64,000 bases of DNA from an uncultured Eubacterium sp. (GCA_910584245.1 CAJTZF010000010.1:1-64000), one strand, 5' to 3'; positions 45,307 to 54,048 are shown, counted from the first letter of the stretch. Numbers and translations are program-made. The notes: generated by a model not told the origin, from the sequence alone.

Positions 45307-46113
45307 ATGTCTATAAAAGCAGAATTATACCGAATTTTAAAGTCATCCAAAAGCCGTATTTTTATTTTTTTAATTTTTCTAGTTCCTGTTGTGGACATAT
45401 TGCTAAATTTCCAACAGAATGTAGTTCCGCATCTACACGAAGAGGGGGATTTTTCTGTTTTTCTGTATCATCCGTCAGAAGCAGCTTTTTTATCAGGGGC
45501 CTCTCACGGCCATATTACACAGATGTTGCTTATATGGTTGATGCCAATATATATTCTTTTGATTTATGGGGATTCTTACATATGGGAAAAGTCATGTGGA
45601 TATACGGGGATTATATTTTCCCAGTATAGCAGGAAGAAGATTGTCCAGACTAAATTCGCGGTTTCCTTCTTGCTGTTTTTTAGTATTATTTTTTTGAGCT
45701 TGCTACTAAATTTTCTTTTGGCAAATCTTTTGTTTATGGGCGGAAGCGATTTTAAAGGAATGGAGTTGATGCTGGCAGAAGGCGACTTGTCGGGCTGGTG
45801 GGCGTGGTCTCTGGAAAATCCGTTTCTGGCTTATTTTTTATATATGATTTTGTATAGTATATTAGCAGGAATTTTTGGAGTGGTTTGTTATGCAGTGTGC
45901 TATCTGGCACCCAGTTATAAACTGGCATATCCGATTTGTTTCTTTTTGTGGTTTGGCCAGATTGTATCACCGTACAGTATTACTTATGCGATCCAGCCAT
46001 TTATTGAATATGGACCAGAATATTTTCTTCCGGCCTTGCTGATTTTCTTTGTGATTGCTTTTGCAATTGTAGTGTTTAGCAGGTGGCATGAGGTAAGATG
46101 CGATGAATACTAA
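45307..46113 (+). CDS. ABC-2-like permease subunit (module A, 1 of 3)
   Basis: A 268-residue membrane protein with six predicted helices, large extracellular loops after the first helix and an otherwise unremarkable sequence. The basic N-terminus (MSIKAELYRILKSSKSR) is typical of ABC-2 permeases. AAAGGAGGA lies 7 bases before ATG 45307. It overlaps the next permease gene by 11 bases. With two more permeases and an ATPase it forms one transporter, direction unknown. Confidence 0.75.
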   Translation: MSIKAELYRILKSSKSRIFIFLIFLVPVVDILLNFQQNVVPHLHEEGDFSVFLYHPSEAAFLSGASHGHITQMLLIWLMPIYILLIYGDSYIWEKSCGYTGIIFSQYSRKKIVQTKFAVSFLLFFSIIFLSLLLNFLLANLLFMGGSDFKGMELMLAEGDLSGWWAWSLENPFLAYFLYMILYSILAGIFGVVCYAVCYLAPSYKLAYPICFFLWFGQIVSPYSITYAIQPFIEYGPEYFLPALLIFFVIAFAIVVFSRWHEVRCDEY

Positions 46114-46822
46114 GACAAAACTATATATAGTGTTTCTAATCGGCTTTTTTGCGATACGTTGGTGGTTGCTAAACCGAAATTATCTGTTAGACATAGGATC
46201 GAAAGATATAGCGATTCTGAATGATATCGCATCATCCTATAGTGGTTACAATGATATTTATGTGCATGGTTCAGCATATACGCTATTTTATTTATTATTA
46301 GTCAATATGTTTTTACCAAATATGAATAACCAGGTACTGCTCCGGATGAATAGGATTTCGTATATACGGTGGTTATATTGGAAAATGGTTTATGCTGCTG
46401 CGATGTTTACAGTAGTGTTTGTAAGTGTAGCCGTCTTGTTTATGACAGGTACGATTGGGCCTCAAATGTTATTCAAATGGGGTTATTACTATTCCGTGCT
46501 TCTTACTCTTGTTTTAACATTTTTATATTATGTGTTGATGGGAACGGTGTTTTTATTTATGTACATTGTTGCAGGGACAAAAACAAAAGCATTATTTGCA
46601 GTCTATTTTATTTCTGTTTTTTTGGTCGGTTTGCCCTATTTTACAAGAATCTACTGGACGCCAGTGATTTCTTTGGTTGTTATGGATGATATGCTGGAAA
46701 GTAACATACATATAGGAAAGATAATGTTGAATATAGTAAAACTATCCGGGCTTAGCTTGTTTTTTTATTTATTTACAGCTTTTATCTTTAATGGAAAGGA
46801 TTTATTGCGTAAAAATGGATAA
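46103..46822 (+). CDS. ABC permease-like membrane protein (module A, 2 of 3)
   Basis: A 239-residue protein with six predicted transmembrane helices. It has a large outside loop after helix 1 (about 30-65, NYLLDIGSKDIAILNDIASS) and a cytoplasmic NQVLLRMNRISYIRWLYWK stretch like the coupling region of ABC-2 permeases. It overlaps the neighbouring genes on both sides. No closer family is recognised. Confidence 0.7.
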   Translation: MNTKTKLYIVFLIGFFAIRWWLLNRNYLLDIGSKDIAILNDIASSYSGYNDIYVHGSAYTLFYLLLVNMFLPNMNNQVLLRMNRISYIRWLYWKMVYAAAMFTVVFVSVAVLFMTGTIGPQMLFKWGYYYSVLLTLVLTFLYYVLMGTVFLFMYIVAGTKTKALFAVYFISVFLVGLPYFTRIYWTPVISLVVMDDMLESNIHIGKIMLNIVKLSGLSLFFYLFTAFIFNGKDLLRKNG

Positions 46823-47531
46823 TCAAAAAGTGTTAAAAAATATTATTTTTATCGGATTGATTTTACTAGCTGATTTTATGCTGGCCCGGTTACATGTGGA
46901 TGGGGATATGCTTCCATTTTATGATGGAGTTGCTTATGGGGCGAGTATGTATTTTTATATGCTTCAATTTTTTGTTTTTGCATGTTATAGCTTATATATG
47001 CACAGTGAGTTCGAAAACTTTCTGTATGGCGCAGGGGTGTACCGGTTAGTGAGGGAAGGAAGAAAAAAGATGTTTTGGAGGTTGAATGCCAGACTGGTAG
47101 CACTCTTTATAGGTATTAGTTTTGCTCAATTGGCAGGTTATGGGATGATAAAACTTCTTCTGGCAAAACAACTCTATTTAATTGACAGAATTTCATTTTT
47201 ACATATTTGTATTGTGAATCTTTTGGCATATTATTTTGTCTTTTTTCTTCAGATGATATTGGAACTGTGGTTTTCAGGAAGAATTGCTATGTACCTGGTT
47301 ATGCTGTACTATTTATTCAGCCTTTTTGCCGGGGACAATTTGCATCTGTTGGGGAATCGTCTCTCATTGCTTCAATTTTTGTTTCTTCCCAACATTACAA
47401 TGCGGTTGCGATGGGAAAAAATGTGTAGCTCTTTTTGGATGACTGGAATAGAATTTGTGTTTTTAGTTGGAATAATTATTGCGGGGCTATTTGTTGGCTG
47501 CAAATTATTTCAACAAAAGGATATTGTGTGA
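46815..47531 (+). CDS. ABC permease-like membrane protein (module A, 3 of 3)
   Basis: A 238-residue protein with six predicted helices. The GAGVYRLVREGRKKMFWRLNAR stretch between helices 2 and 3 is the likely coupling helix, matching position and charge with the second permease gene of this module. Start ATG 46815 overlaps the previous stop; ATG 46791 is possible but has no ribosome site. Probably a paralogue of the 46103 gene. Confidence 0.7.
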   Translation: MDNQKVLKNIIFIGLILLADFMLARLHVDGDMLPFYDGVAYGASMYFYMLQFFVFACYSLYMHSEFENFLYGAGVYRLVREGRKKMFWRLNARLVALFIGISFAQLAGYGMIKLLLAKQLYLIDRISFLHICIVNLLAYYFVFFLQMILELWFSGRIAMYLVMLYYLFSLFAGDNLHLLGNRLSLLQFLFLPNITMRLRWEKMCSSFWMTGIEFVFLVGIIIAGLFVGCKLFQQKDIV

Positions 47532-47579
47532 AATAGAGCAAAAGAGAACGGTGTTCATTTTGCGGAAATGAGGTGAAAT

Positions 47580-48218
47580 ATGAGTAGAGTGGTATTGGAT
47601 CATTTATGTAAATCAATAAAGAAAAAGGAGGTGCTGCGGGATATCAGTTATTCATTTGAAGAAGGAAAAATATATGGACTGTACGGTCGTAATGGCTCAG
47701 GAAAAACGATGTTATTGCGCGCAGTGTGCGGTCTGATTTTTCCTACTTCCGGAACGATTGATATTGATGGAAAGAGGCTGCACCAAGAGATTAGTGTTCC
47801 GCCTAGTGTGGGTGTAATAATTGAAAATACAGAATTACTTCCTCAATACGATGCCCTTACGAATCTTAAAATACTGGCAAAGATAAAGAAAATTGTCTCG
47901 GAAGAGGAGATAAAGGAAACGATACGTATGGTTGGATTAGATCCGGAAAGCCGGCAAAAGGTAAAAGCCTATTCACTGGGAATGCGTCAGAAACTTGCCA
48001 TAGCCCAGGCCATTTTCGAGAAGCCGGAATTGTTGCTGCTGGACGAGCCAACGAATGCCTTAGATGAGAATAGTGTAATAAATATTAGGGAATTGTTTTT
48101 GAAGTTGAGGGAAAAAGGTACGACTATTATTATTGCCAGTCATAACAAAGAAGATTTGAGTGTATTAGCAGATGAGACGCTTTATATAAACCAAGGAAAA
48201 TTGGAGGTTAAAATATAG
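47580..48218 (+). CDS. ABC transporter ATPase (module A)
   Basis: A 212-residue nucleotide-binding subunit: Walker A YGRNGSGKTMLL, signature YSLGMRQKLAIAQAI, Walker B LLLDEPTNALD and H-loop ASHNKED. It is of the short ABC-2 type (about 210 residues) used by bacitracin, lantibiotic-immunity and similar exporters. GAGGTGAAAT upstream. It is the last gene of module A and closely resembles the module B ATPase. Confidence 0.9.
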   Translation: MSRVVLDHLCKSIKKKEVLRDISYSFEEGKIYGLYGRNGSGKTMLLRAVCGLIFPTSGTIDIDGKRLHQEISVPPSVGVIIENTELLPQYDALTNLKILAKIKKIVSEEEIKETIRMVGLDPESRQKVKAYSLGMRQKLAIAQAIFEKPELLLLDEPTNALDENSVINIRELFLKLREKGTTIIIASHNKEDLSVLADETLYINQGKLEVKI

Positions 48219-48250
48219 CGGTTTAAATGTTGAAATGAAGAAGTGTTTTT

Positions 48251-48287
48251 ATGACCTATGCGATTGCTGCAATAGGTCATATTTTTA
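48251..48287 (+). terminator. Terminator ending ABC module A
   Basis: ATGACCTAT at 48251-48259 pairs fully with ATAGGTCAT at 48272-48280, followed by ATTTTTA. Confidence 0.75.
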
Positions 48288-48293
48288 TGGAAC

Positions 48294-48314
48294 TTTAAGT
48301 TTAATAAACTTAAA
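48294..48314. promoter_or_regulatory. Perfect palindrome before ABC module B
   Basis: Two 10-base arms, TTTAAGTTTA and TAAACTTAAA, flank one A. It lies 24 bases upstream of the module B -35 box, a position for an activator or a distant repressor site. It shares AGTTTAAT with the module A palindrome. Confidence 0.5.
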
Positions 48315-48338
48315 ATTAATATATTATAAAATGGAATG

Positions 48339-48367
48339 TTGATTTTTAGTCATCAATTTAGTATAAT
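48339..48367 (+). promoter_or_regulatory. Promoter of ABC module B
   Basis: TTGATT at 48339-48344, a 17-base spacer and TATAAT at 48362-48367, with a start near 48374 and a 35-base leader to the AAGGAGGG site. Confidence 0.8.
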
Positions 48368-48408
48368 GGTATAAAACAATAAAAAAATTAAGCAAGGAGG
48401 GTACTGTT

Positions 48409-48795
48409 ATGTTTAAGTTATGTAAAAATGCATTTGCAAAAAAGGTTGTCTGCTTTTCGCTATTGTGTGCGATCGGATCCCAGCTTTACTCTGTAAATTC
48501 ATTAGCGGCAACAAAGAGCTGGAGCCTATGTCGTACCAATGGCCCGTCTAGTGAGTGGCTGACAAAGCGTGAAATTACTTTTACGACTACAAAGTCGACT
48601 ACAAAGGTGACTTGTGATAAGGTTGGGGGAGGAGCAAGAATTGCCGTCTCGACTTCTAATGGAATCGACTGCGCTTTTAGCAGAGCTGGGTCGGTATCTG
48701 TTTCATCAGCGATTGGAAAAGACGAATTAGCTTATATTAGGTATACAGATATTGGAACACGGAGCAGTAATCCAAGTGGTAAAATTGTCTACTAA
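48409..48795 (+). CDS. Small secreted protein (module B)
   Basis: A 128-residue protein with a signal peptide (KNAFAKKVVCFSLLCAIGS, cleavage near LAA-TKS). The mature part of about 94 residues is rich in Ser and Thr (FTTTKSTTKVTC, GSVSVSSAIG) and has three cysteines. I recognise no family. It differs in sequence from the module A secreted protein but holds the same operon position, first behind the promoter and before a stem-loop. Strong AAGGAGGG upstream of ATG 48409. Confidence 0.7.
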   Translation: MFKLCKNAFAKKVVCFSLLCAIGSQLYSVNSLAATKSWSLCRTNGPSSEWLTKREITFTTTKSTTKVTCDKVGGGARIAVSTSNGIDCAFSRAGSVSVSSAIGKDELAYIRYTDIGTRSSNPSGKIVY

Positions 48796-48818
48796 TTATT
48801 TGCAGGAAATCGTTTGTC

Positions 48819-48872
48819 AATGGGTATCTTTTGGGGGCATGTTGTAAAAAACTTGAAGGATACTCATTTTAT
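48819..48872 (+). other. Intercistronic stem-loop after the module B secreted protein
   Basis: AATGGGTATCTT at 48819-48830 pairs with AAGGATACTCATT at 48856-48868 (two G-T pairs) around a 26-base loop, then TTTATT. A partial terminator here would make the secreted protein in excess over the lipoprotein and transporter, as at 45220 in module A. Confidence 0.5.
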
Positions 48873-48888
48873 TGATTGGAGGAATTGG

Positions 48889-50079
48889 ATGGGGAAAGAG
48901 AGAATGAAAGTATGTTCCATTTTATTGTGTTTGGCGGTTTTGTTATGCGGATGCCAGGAGGCGCCAAAAGAAGTACAGGAGCGAATGGACCGTTATGGAG
49001 ACAATAAGCAGGTAAATACGGAGGAGTTAAGGCGGTGCACGGTCGAGGAATTAAAAACGACAAAGATGTCGGATTTACAGATTGACCTTGATAATATGAC
49101 ACTGCCGGAAGATGTGGATTTTTCTCAGATTGAGAGCATTGCTGTCCTGGATCTGGCATATGAGGATGCATTTACAGATAATCGGGATAAATACATAAAG
49201 ATGTTTAATATAGACGAATCCACAATACATGTCAATAACCACGGTGCGGGAAAGACGGATTTATATGAAAGTGATGATGCGTCTGCCAAAAAGTATTTTG
49301 CGATAGAAAACAGCGGATTTATATCTTATATCAGTGGCATGACATATGCTTATATAAAGGATGAAGTAAAAAAGGTTGATACAGTAGAGACATATGAGGT
49401 TGGCAGGGACGATTTGTCACAAAAGAGTGTAGCATTTGAACAAGAGGAGGTTCCTTTGGCGGATATGATAAGCGCCGCTGAAAGCTGGCTGGAAAAGAAT
49501 ATGCCGTTAGATCCGTTTGACTATCGTATTTCGGATGTGTATGTCAGAGACTTAAAATTTTCAAAGGCAAATAAAAAACAACTCTCTTTAAGTGCATACA
49601 TTGTTTATGGGGGAATTCTTCTGGATCCATATACGGCCAGTTTTGACGATGATACTGGTAAAGTGTCCATGTCGCAAACAGGGGTTAATATGGATTATGA
49701 TAGCAGGGACAAGTTGACGTTCTTTTCAAATGGACACGGAAGAATAAAAATAAACGCTGCGGAACAAGTAACAGAAGTTATAGATTTGGAAAGTGCGGTC
49801 AGGCTCGTCAATGATAAGCTGGCTAGCTTTCATGAATTAAAGGTCTCGAAACTGCTTCCTTTATATGCGCTATATCCAAAGTACCAGACAGAGGAAACAG
49901 CGTTTGCTTCGCCGGGTCAAAAAGTGGAGGGAAGGCCGGTATATGCATTTTTGATCAATATGGACAAGGAGGGACCTTCTGAATTTGGAATTAGGAGATC
50001 GGCGGAACATTATGTTTATGTTGATATGGTAACGGGTGAAATTACGACTGATTTTGAAATGGATGAGGATGACAAATAA
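48889..50079 (+). CDS. Lipoprotein of ABC module B
   Basis: A 396-residue exported protein with a lipoprotein signal: MKVCSILLCLAVLLCGC, lipid-modified at Cys22. The long outer domain is acidic, mixed helix and strand, without a family I know. ATG 48889 follows GGAGGA at 48878. Between the secreted protein and the permease genes it could act as substrate-binding protein or as an immunity lipoprotein similar in position to LanI. Confidence 0.75.
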   Translation: MGKERMKVCSILLCLAVLLCGCQEAPKEVQERMDRYGDNKQVNTEELRRCTVEELKTTKMSDLQIDLDNMTLPEDVDFSQIESIAVLDLAYEDAFTDNRDKYIKMFNIDESTIHVNNHGAGKTDLYESDDASAKKYFAIENSGFISYISGMTYAYIKDEVKKVDTVETYEVGRDDLSQKSVAFEQEEVPLADMISAAESWLEKNMPLDPFDYRISDVYVRDLKFSKANKKQLSLSAYIVYGGILLDPYTASFDDDTGKVSMSQTGVNMDYDSRDKLTFFSNGHGRIKINAAEQVTEVIDLESAVRLVNDKLASFHELKVSKLLPLYALYPKYQTEETAFASPGQKVEGRPVYAFLINMDKEGPSEFGIRRSAEHYVYVDMVTGEITTDFEMDEDDK

Positions 50080-50094
50080 ACAGGGTGATATTAC

Positions 50095-50811
50095 ATGAAT
50101 ATTATATTAAAAAAGAAAAAGACGTTGTATTTTTTTAGTATTATAACGATAGTAGCCATATGTATGATGGAACCTTTTTTTATCGTTAATGATAAAACGT
50201 ATTCGTTCATTGACACAATAAAAAAAATACCGCCATCGGAGTATAGCAGGTTTTGTATACAAGACGTTTTTAGTTTTGGTTCATCGTCGTTGTGGCTGTA
50301 TTTGATTATGCCGGTCGTCGTTGCCACCCCTCTGGCGTCTTATATCTCAGATGAGCAGAAAAGCATGTTTCATCTATATGAGAAGATGCGGCAAGGCACT
50401 CCTCGTTATTTTGGTTTCCGGTTATTTTATTCGCTGATGAGTAGCGGCATTATTGTGTTTATTGGACTTGGTATTTATTTACTTGTAGTTTGCTGTTACT
50501 TTGATCTTTACAAGGTGTATCCGGGTGGTGTCATGGATATCGGAGGAGAGGGGCAGGGAATATCGGAATTAGTTCGCTATTTTACTGTGAAATTTGGTTA
50601 TCTTGTTGTTTATAGTTTCTCTATTTCGCTGCTCGCGTCATTTTTGGTGCTGCTATACAACGATTTATATTTTGATTTAAGCGTTACGTTCATGTTAAAT
50701 TATTTGTTTAAAGACTGGTTTTTAAAAAATAACATTCTTTATCCATTGATAATAGCAGCAGTATTGATTATCCTATTTATGATAAAATGGAAAAGGGGCA
50801 GAAAAATATGA
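50095..50811 (+). CDS. ABC permease-like membrane protein (module B, 1 of 2)
   Basis: A 238-residue protein with six predicted helices, a large first extracellular loop (about 30-65), and a cytoplasmic EKMRQGTPRYFGFRLFY stretch typical of ABC-2 coupling regions. The layout matches the 46103 gene of module A. It overlaps the next gene by ATGA. Confidence 0.7.
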   Translation: MNIILKKKKTLYFFSIITIVAICMMEPFFIVNDKTYSFIDTIKKIPPSEYSRFCIQDVFSFGSSSLWLYLIMPVVVATPLASYISDEQKSMFHLYEKMRQGTPRYFGFRLFYSLMSSGIIVFIGLGIYLLVVCCYFDLYKVYPGGVMDIGGEGQGISELVRYFTVKFGYLVVYSFSISLLASFLVLLYNDLYFDLSVTFMLNYLFKDWFLKNNILYPLIIAAVLIILFMIKWKRGRKI

Positions 50812-51680
50812 AACTTAATGTCAAGAATATGTTGCTTGTGGCGCGGAGTGAGTACATAAAATGGCTGATGAATCCCAGAATGGTTATGCTGCTCGTAATA
50901 CTTGTGCCGATCCGGGAATTGATTATATTACCGATGCTCCGGGCCGCGCAAGAGATGAATCAGCCGCTAAACATATTTGAGTCTTGTATTGCGGCTGTCA
51001 ATTCAGGATGGATTATTTTGCTCATGCCGCTAGCGTATATTGTTTTAATTTCATCATTCCCGACAGCGGATGATAATATGATGTTTTATATTTCGCGTAT
51101 GGGAAGGAAAAACTGGATTTTGGGGGAGATGTTATTCCAGGTTTTGAGCGCTGCTACGTACTGCCTGGTTATGATGTCAGCTACGCTTGTACAGACGGCA
51201 AATCATTCTTTTTTGGCGAATGGATGGAGCATCCCTGTCACAGATTATGATAAGGTATTTGGTGAGGCGGCGACGGTCCGTATGGATGTTATTGTACCGC
51301 CAAACTTATATTATCAGATGTCGCCGTATAAGGCATTTTTCCTCTCCTATTTTTTGATGTTTCTGTTTTTGCTTTTGTGCTCTATGATTTTTTTGGTGGG
51401 CTGCCTGTTTTCGAGAAAACTGCTATTTTTCTTTTTGCTAATGATACAGATTGCAGTTGGGTGTGCGCTGAAAGCGGCTGGAACGGGTATGATGTGGTTT
51501 TTTCCGATCAGCCATTCGGTGCTGAGGGCACATTATAGGAGTTATTTCAGGCAATATATATTTTCGCCGTGGCTTTCGATGGGAGTGTTTTTTGTATTAC
51601 TCGTGTGTCTGGCTGCCATCAGTTATCGAAGAGCAAATAAGGTTAATCTGGATATGATAGGAGGTCATATATTATCATGA
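50808..51680 (+). CDS. ABC permease-like membrane protein (module B, 2 of 2)
   Basis: A 290-residue protein with six predicted helices. The basic start (LNVKNMLLVARSEYIKWLMNPR) is the ABC-2 permease pattern, and an extracellular loop of about 45 residues lies in the middle. ATG 50808 overlaps the previous stop; ATG 50787 lacks a ribosome site. It overlaps the ATPase gene by 4 bases. Confidence 0.75.
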   Translation: MKLNVKNMLLVARSEYIKWLMNPRMVMLLVILVPIRELIILPMLRAAQEMNQPLNIFESCIAAVNSGWIILLMPLAYIVLISSFPTADDNMMFYISRMGRKNWILGEMLFQVLSAATYCLVMMSATLVQTANHSFLANGWSIPVTDYDKVFGEAATVRMDVIVPPNLYYQMSPYKAFFLSYFLMFLFLLLCSMIFLVGCLFSRKLLFFFLLMIQIAVGCALKAAGTGMMWFFPISHSVLRAHYRSYFRQYIFSPWLSMGVFFVLLVCLAAISYRRANKVNLDMIGGHILS

Positions 51681-52309
51681 TTAAGGTAGACAATGTATCG
51701 CTGGTGATAAAGAAGCAGAATATATTAGAGAACGTTTTCCTCGATGTAAACGAGGGAGAGGCGGTGGGACTGATCGGCGGAAATGGCTCGGGAAAGACGA
51801 TGCTGATGAAGTGTATTTGCGGATTTCACACTTCCTTTACGGGAGAGATTACTGTGCTGGATAAAAAGATATGCCGGGATGTGGAATTTCCGCCATCTAC
51901 TGGATTTATTATAGAAACCCCCGGATTTATTCCGTATTTGAGCGGATTTGAAAATTTAAAAATTCTAGCGGGTATTAATAAAAAGATTTCAAAGCAGGAG
52001 ATCAAGGATTATATGGAAATGGTCGGGCTGGAGCCGGATAATAAAAAGAGTGTAAAAAAGTATTCGCTTGGCATGCGGCAGCGGCTTGGCATTGCCCAGG
52101 CCCTAATGGAAGAACCAGACGTTTTGATTTTAGATGAACCATTTAATGGATTGGACAAGAAGATGATGCTCCATATGCGGGAAGTGCTTGTCGGAGAGAA
52201 AAGGAAAGGGAAAACAATTTTAATGGCGTCCCATAATGAAAAGGATATTGAGTATATATGTGACCGCACATATGAGATCGATGCGGGGAGAATTTTGTCC
52301 GGGACATAA
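51677..52309 (+). CDS. ABC transporter ATPase (module B)
   Basis: A 210-residue ATPase: Walker A GGNGSGKTMLM, signature YSLGMRQRLGIAQAL, Walker B LILDEPFNGLD and H-loop ASHNEKD. It shares length, order of motifs and surrounding phrases (FPPSTGFIIETPGFIPYLSGFENLKIL) with the module A ATPase, so the two modules are related by duplication or repeated capture. Confidence 0.9.
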   Translation: MIKVDNVSLVIKKQNILENVFLDVNEGEAVGLIGGNGSGKTMLMKCICGFHTSFTGEITVLDKKICRDVEFPPSTGFIIETPGFIPYLSGFENLKILAGINKKISKQEIKDYMEMVGLEPDNKKSVKKYSLGMRQRLGIAQALMEEPDVLILDEPFNGLDKKMMLHMREVLVGEKRKGKTILMASHNEKDIEYICDRTYEIDAGRILSGT

Positions 52310-52322
52310 AACAACCGGCTGT

Positions 52323-52366
52323 GGGCGGCAGGTAGATAGAAATAGTCTGCCGCCCGCCTGTTTTTT
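52323..52366 (+). terminator. Terminator ending ABC module B
   Basis: GGGCGGCAG at 52323-52331 pairs with CTGCCGCCC at 52347-52355, followed by GCCTGTTTTTT. It runs into the stop codon of the converging SGNH gene. Confidence 0.85.
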
Positions 52367-53036
52367 AACGTACCTTTTTGTAAATAAGTTTGGAGAATCC
52401 GCGCTGGCCTTTTGTGTTTAAGTGAGTCCCGTCCTGGTAAAACCAGTCGGGATGTTTTTTTGCAGTTTTGGTCCAATAAATGATATGTACGTTTTTGTTC
52501 TTTTTTGCTAAGTCCTCAATTGTTTTGTTTACTTTGTTTTGCCAGTTTATATTTTTGCCATACACGTTGATCCAGTAAATTTCCCGGTTCTTTCCTAAAT
52601 AGTCGATCAGTTCCTGGCCCGTGGCGGGATTGAACTTACCGTTAGTGCCAAGGGAGATGATAACGGTGTCTCCCAGCGTACCTTTTTTCTTCATCTTCTT
52701 TGCCACATCCAGACCATGATAAACCTGGCGGGAAATTTTTGCGTCGATGACGGCGTTGCCATGAAGTTTCTGAAAGGTAGGCGCTGCTCCGAGAAACACA
52801 GAGTCACCTATGACAGAAACTGAGTTTGCCTCCTGCTTCGACCTGTTTCCATCCTCTTGTTTTTTCGGGACAGCGAGTGCGACCTGTTCAAGTAATTGTT
52901 CATTGTGCCGCAGCTCCCGCTCCAGGGCATTCTCATCTGACTCCGGCGCCGTGAAAAGGCCAAAGCCGCTCACAATCGTGCAAAAGAGCAAAAAAATGGT
53001 AGTTGCATATTTTTTTATAATCCATAATTGATTCAT
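52365..53036 (-). CDS. SGNH-family acetyltransferase domain protein (OatA C-terminal half)
   Basis: A 223-residue protein with one N-terminal membrane helix or signal anchor (about 8-30), a short charged stalk, and an extracellular SGNH fold. Catalytic residues are visible: Ser79 in IGDSV, Gly130 and Asn132 in SLGTNG, and Asp202/His205 in DGTHLNTKG. This is the acetyl-transferring half of OatA-type peptidoglycan O-acetyltransferases, which give lysozyme resistance. Here it is a separate gene 43 bases after the AT3 gene on the same strand. Confidence 0.85.
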   Translation of the reverse strand: MNQLWIIKKYATTIFLLFCTIVSGFGLFTAPESDENALERELRHNEQLLEQVALAVPKKQEDGNRSKQEANSVSVIGDSVFLGAAPTFQKLHGNAVIDAKISRQVYHGLDVAKKMKKKGTLGDTVIISLGTNGKFNPATGQELIDYLGKNREIYWINVYGKNINWQNKVNKTIEDLAKKNKNVHIIYWTKTAKKHPDWFYQDGTHLNTKGQRGFSKLIYKKVR

Positions 53037-53079
53037 ATTTACCTCCTTTCCTCAAAGTGAACGTTATTCGCTTTCTTTA

Positions 53080-54048
53080 TTATAAAAATGCTAACACGGC
53101 AACGGGATAGTGCCATAAATAAATCCAGTAGCTTTTTTTGCCAAGTAACGATATAAGAGAGGATTCCAGTAAAGTGCTTAACCATTCGCTATTGTCCTCC
53201 ATAAGACAGATCATGAAAGCGAACCCCAGGCTGACAACAAACATGCCGCCCTGATAAACGAGATCAGACTGCCCGTCTATTGTTACAAATAATAGAATGG
53301 TTGTCAGGACGAAAAGTCCAAATATCACAATTGCGTTTCTTTTTTTTCGGAATGTATGACGGAAATTTGGATATTGCTGCCGGAAGGCCCCGAGGAAAAT
53401 ACCGAGCAGCAGCGGAAATGCCATTGTATCCGTACCATAATATACGCGCGAGGGATCTTGCCCCGGTATGTAAACAAGCCGCATCCATCCCGCTGAAATT
53501 AGCGCCATGATAAGGAAAACAAAACAGAGTTTCCGCCCGCTCACGACCTGGCATCCTTTTTGGTAAAGGAGAAATAGAACAGGCCACACCAGGTAAAACT
53601 GGAGTTCCATCGACAGAAACCACAGATGGGTAAACGGGGAAGCATTTGCCATTCGTGAAAAATAAGAGGTGTTTTGTTGGATCTGCCACAGGTTATCAAA
53701 TCCGAATAAGATGCTTCTGATTTCTCCCTGCCGCCCCGCCAGCCTGCTATGCTCAAATAAGGTCAGATAGCAGCAAATAACGGCAATCAGGGCGAATAGC
53801 GGCGGATATAATTTGGCCAGGCGTTTTTTGTAGTAGCAGACGATGTGAAAGTTTCCTTTTTCCCAGGCGGCATGGCTGGTAGTATACATCAGATACCCGG
53901 ATAAAACGAAAAATAGTGGAACTCCCAAAAATCCGCCGCAAAATTCAGAAGGGAAAAGGTGGTATAGAACGATTCCGGTAATGCCGATACCTCTCAGAGC
54001 CTGAAGTCCAAAACGCTCCTCTTTTTTTATGTTGTTATTTTGTTTCAA
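53080..54048 (-). CDS. AT3 membrane acyltransferase (OatA N-terminal half)
   Basis: A 322-residue membrane protein of acyltransferase family 3, with about ten helices, the histidine helix ALRGIGITGIVLYHLFPSEF and FFVLSGYLMY. It lacks the SGNH domain that OatA normally carries at its C-terminus; the following gene supplies it. It should carry acetyl groups across the membrane to the SGNH partner. The start is TTG at 54048, 8 bases after GGAGG. The BlaI-type operator at 54103 lies on its predicted transcription start. Confidence 0.85.
   Translation of the reverse strand: MKQNNNIKKEERFGLQALRGIGITGIVLYHLFPSEFCGGFLGVPLFFVLSGYLMYTTSHAAWEKGNFHIVCYYKKRLAKLYPPLFALIAVICCYLTLFEHSRLAGRQGEIRSILFGFDNLWQIQQNTSYFSRMANASPFTHLWFLSMELQFYLVWPVLFLLYQKGCQVVSGRKLCFVFLIMALISAGWMRLVYIPGQDPSRVYYGTDTMAFPLLLGIFLGAFRQQYPNFRHTFRKKRNAIVIFGLFVLTTILLFVTIDGQSDLVYQGGMFVVSLGFAFMICLMEDNSEWLSTLLESSLISLLGKKSYWIYLWHYPVAVLAFL

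Noticed and set aside
44742..48795. Lactococcin 972-type bacteriocins or lantibiotics
   Set aside because: The secreted proteins lack a family signature I can identify, and no lantibiotic-modifying enzymes or DUF1430-like large membrane protein are present. Only the general plan is similar.
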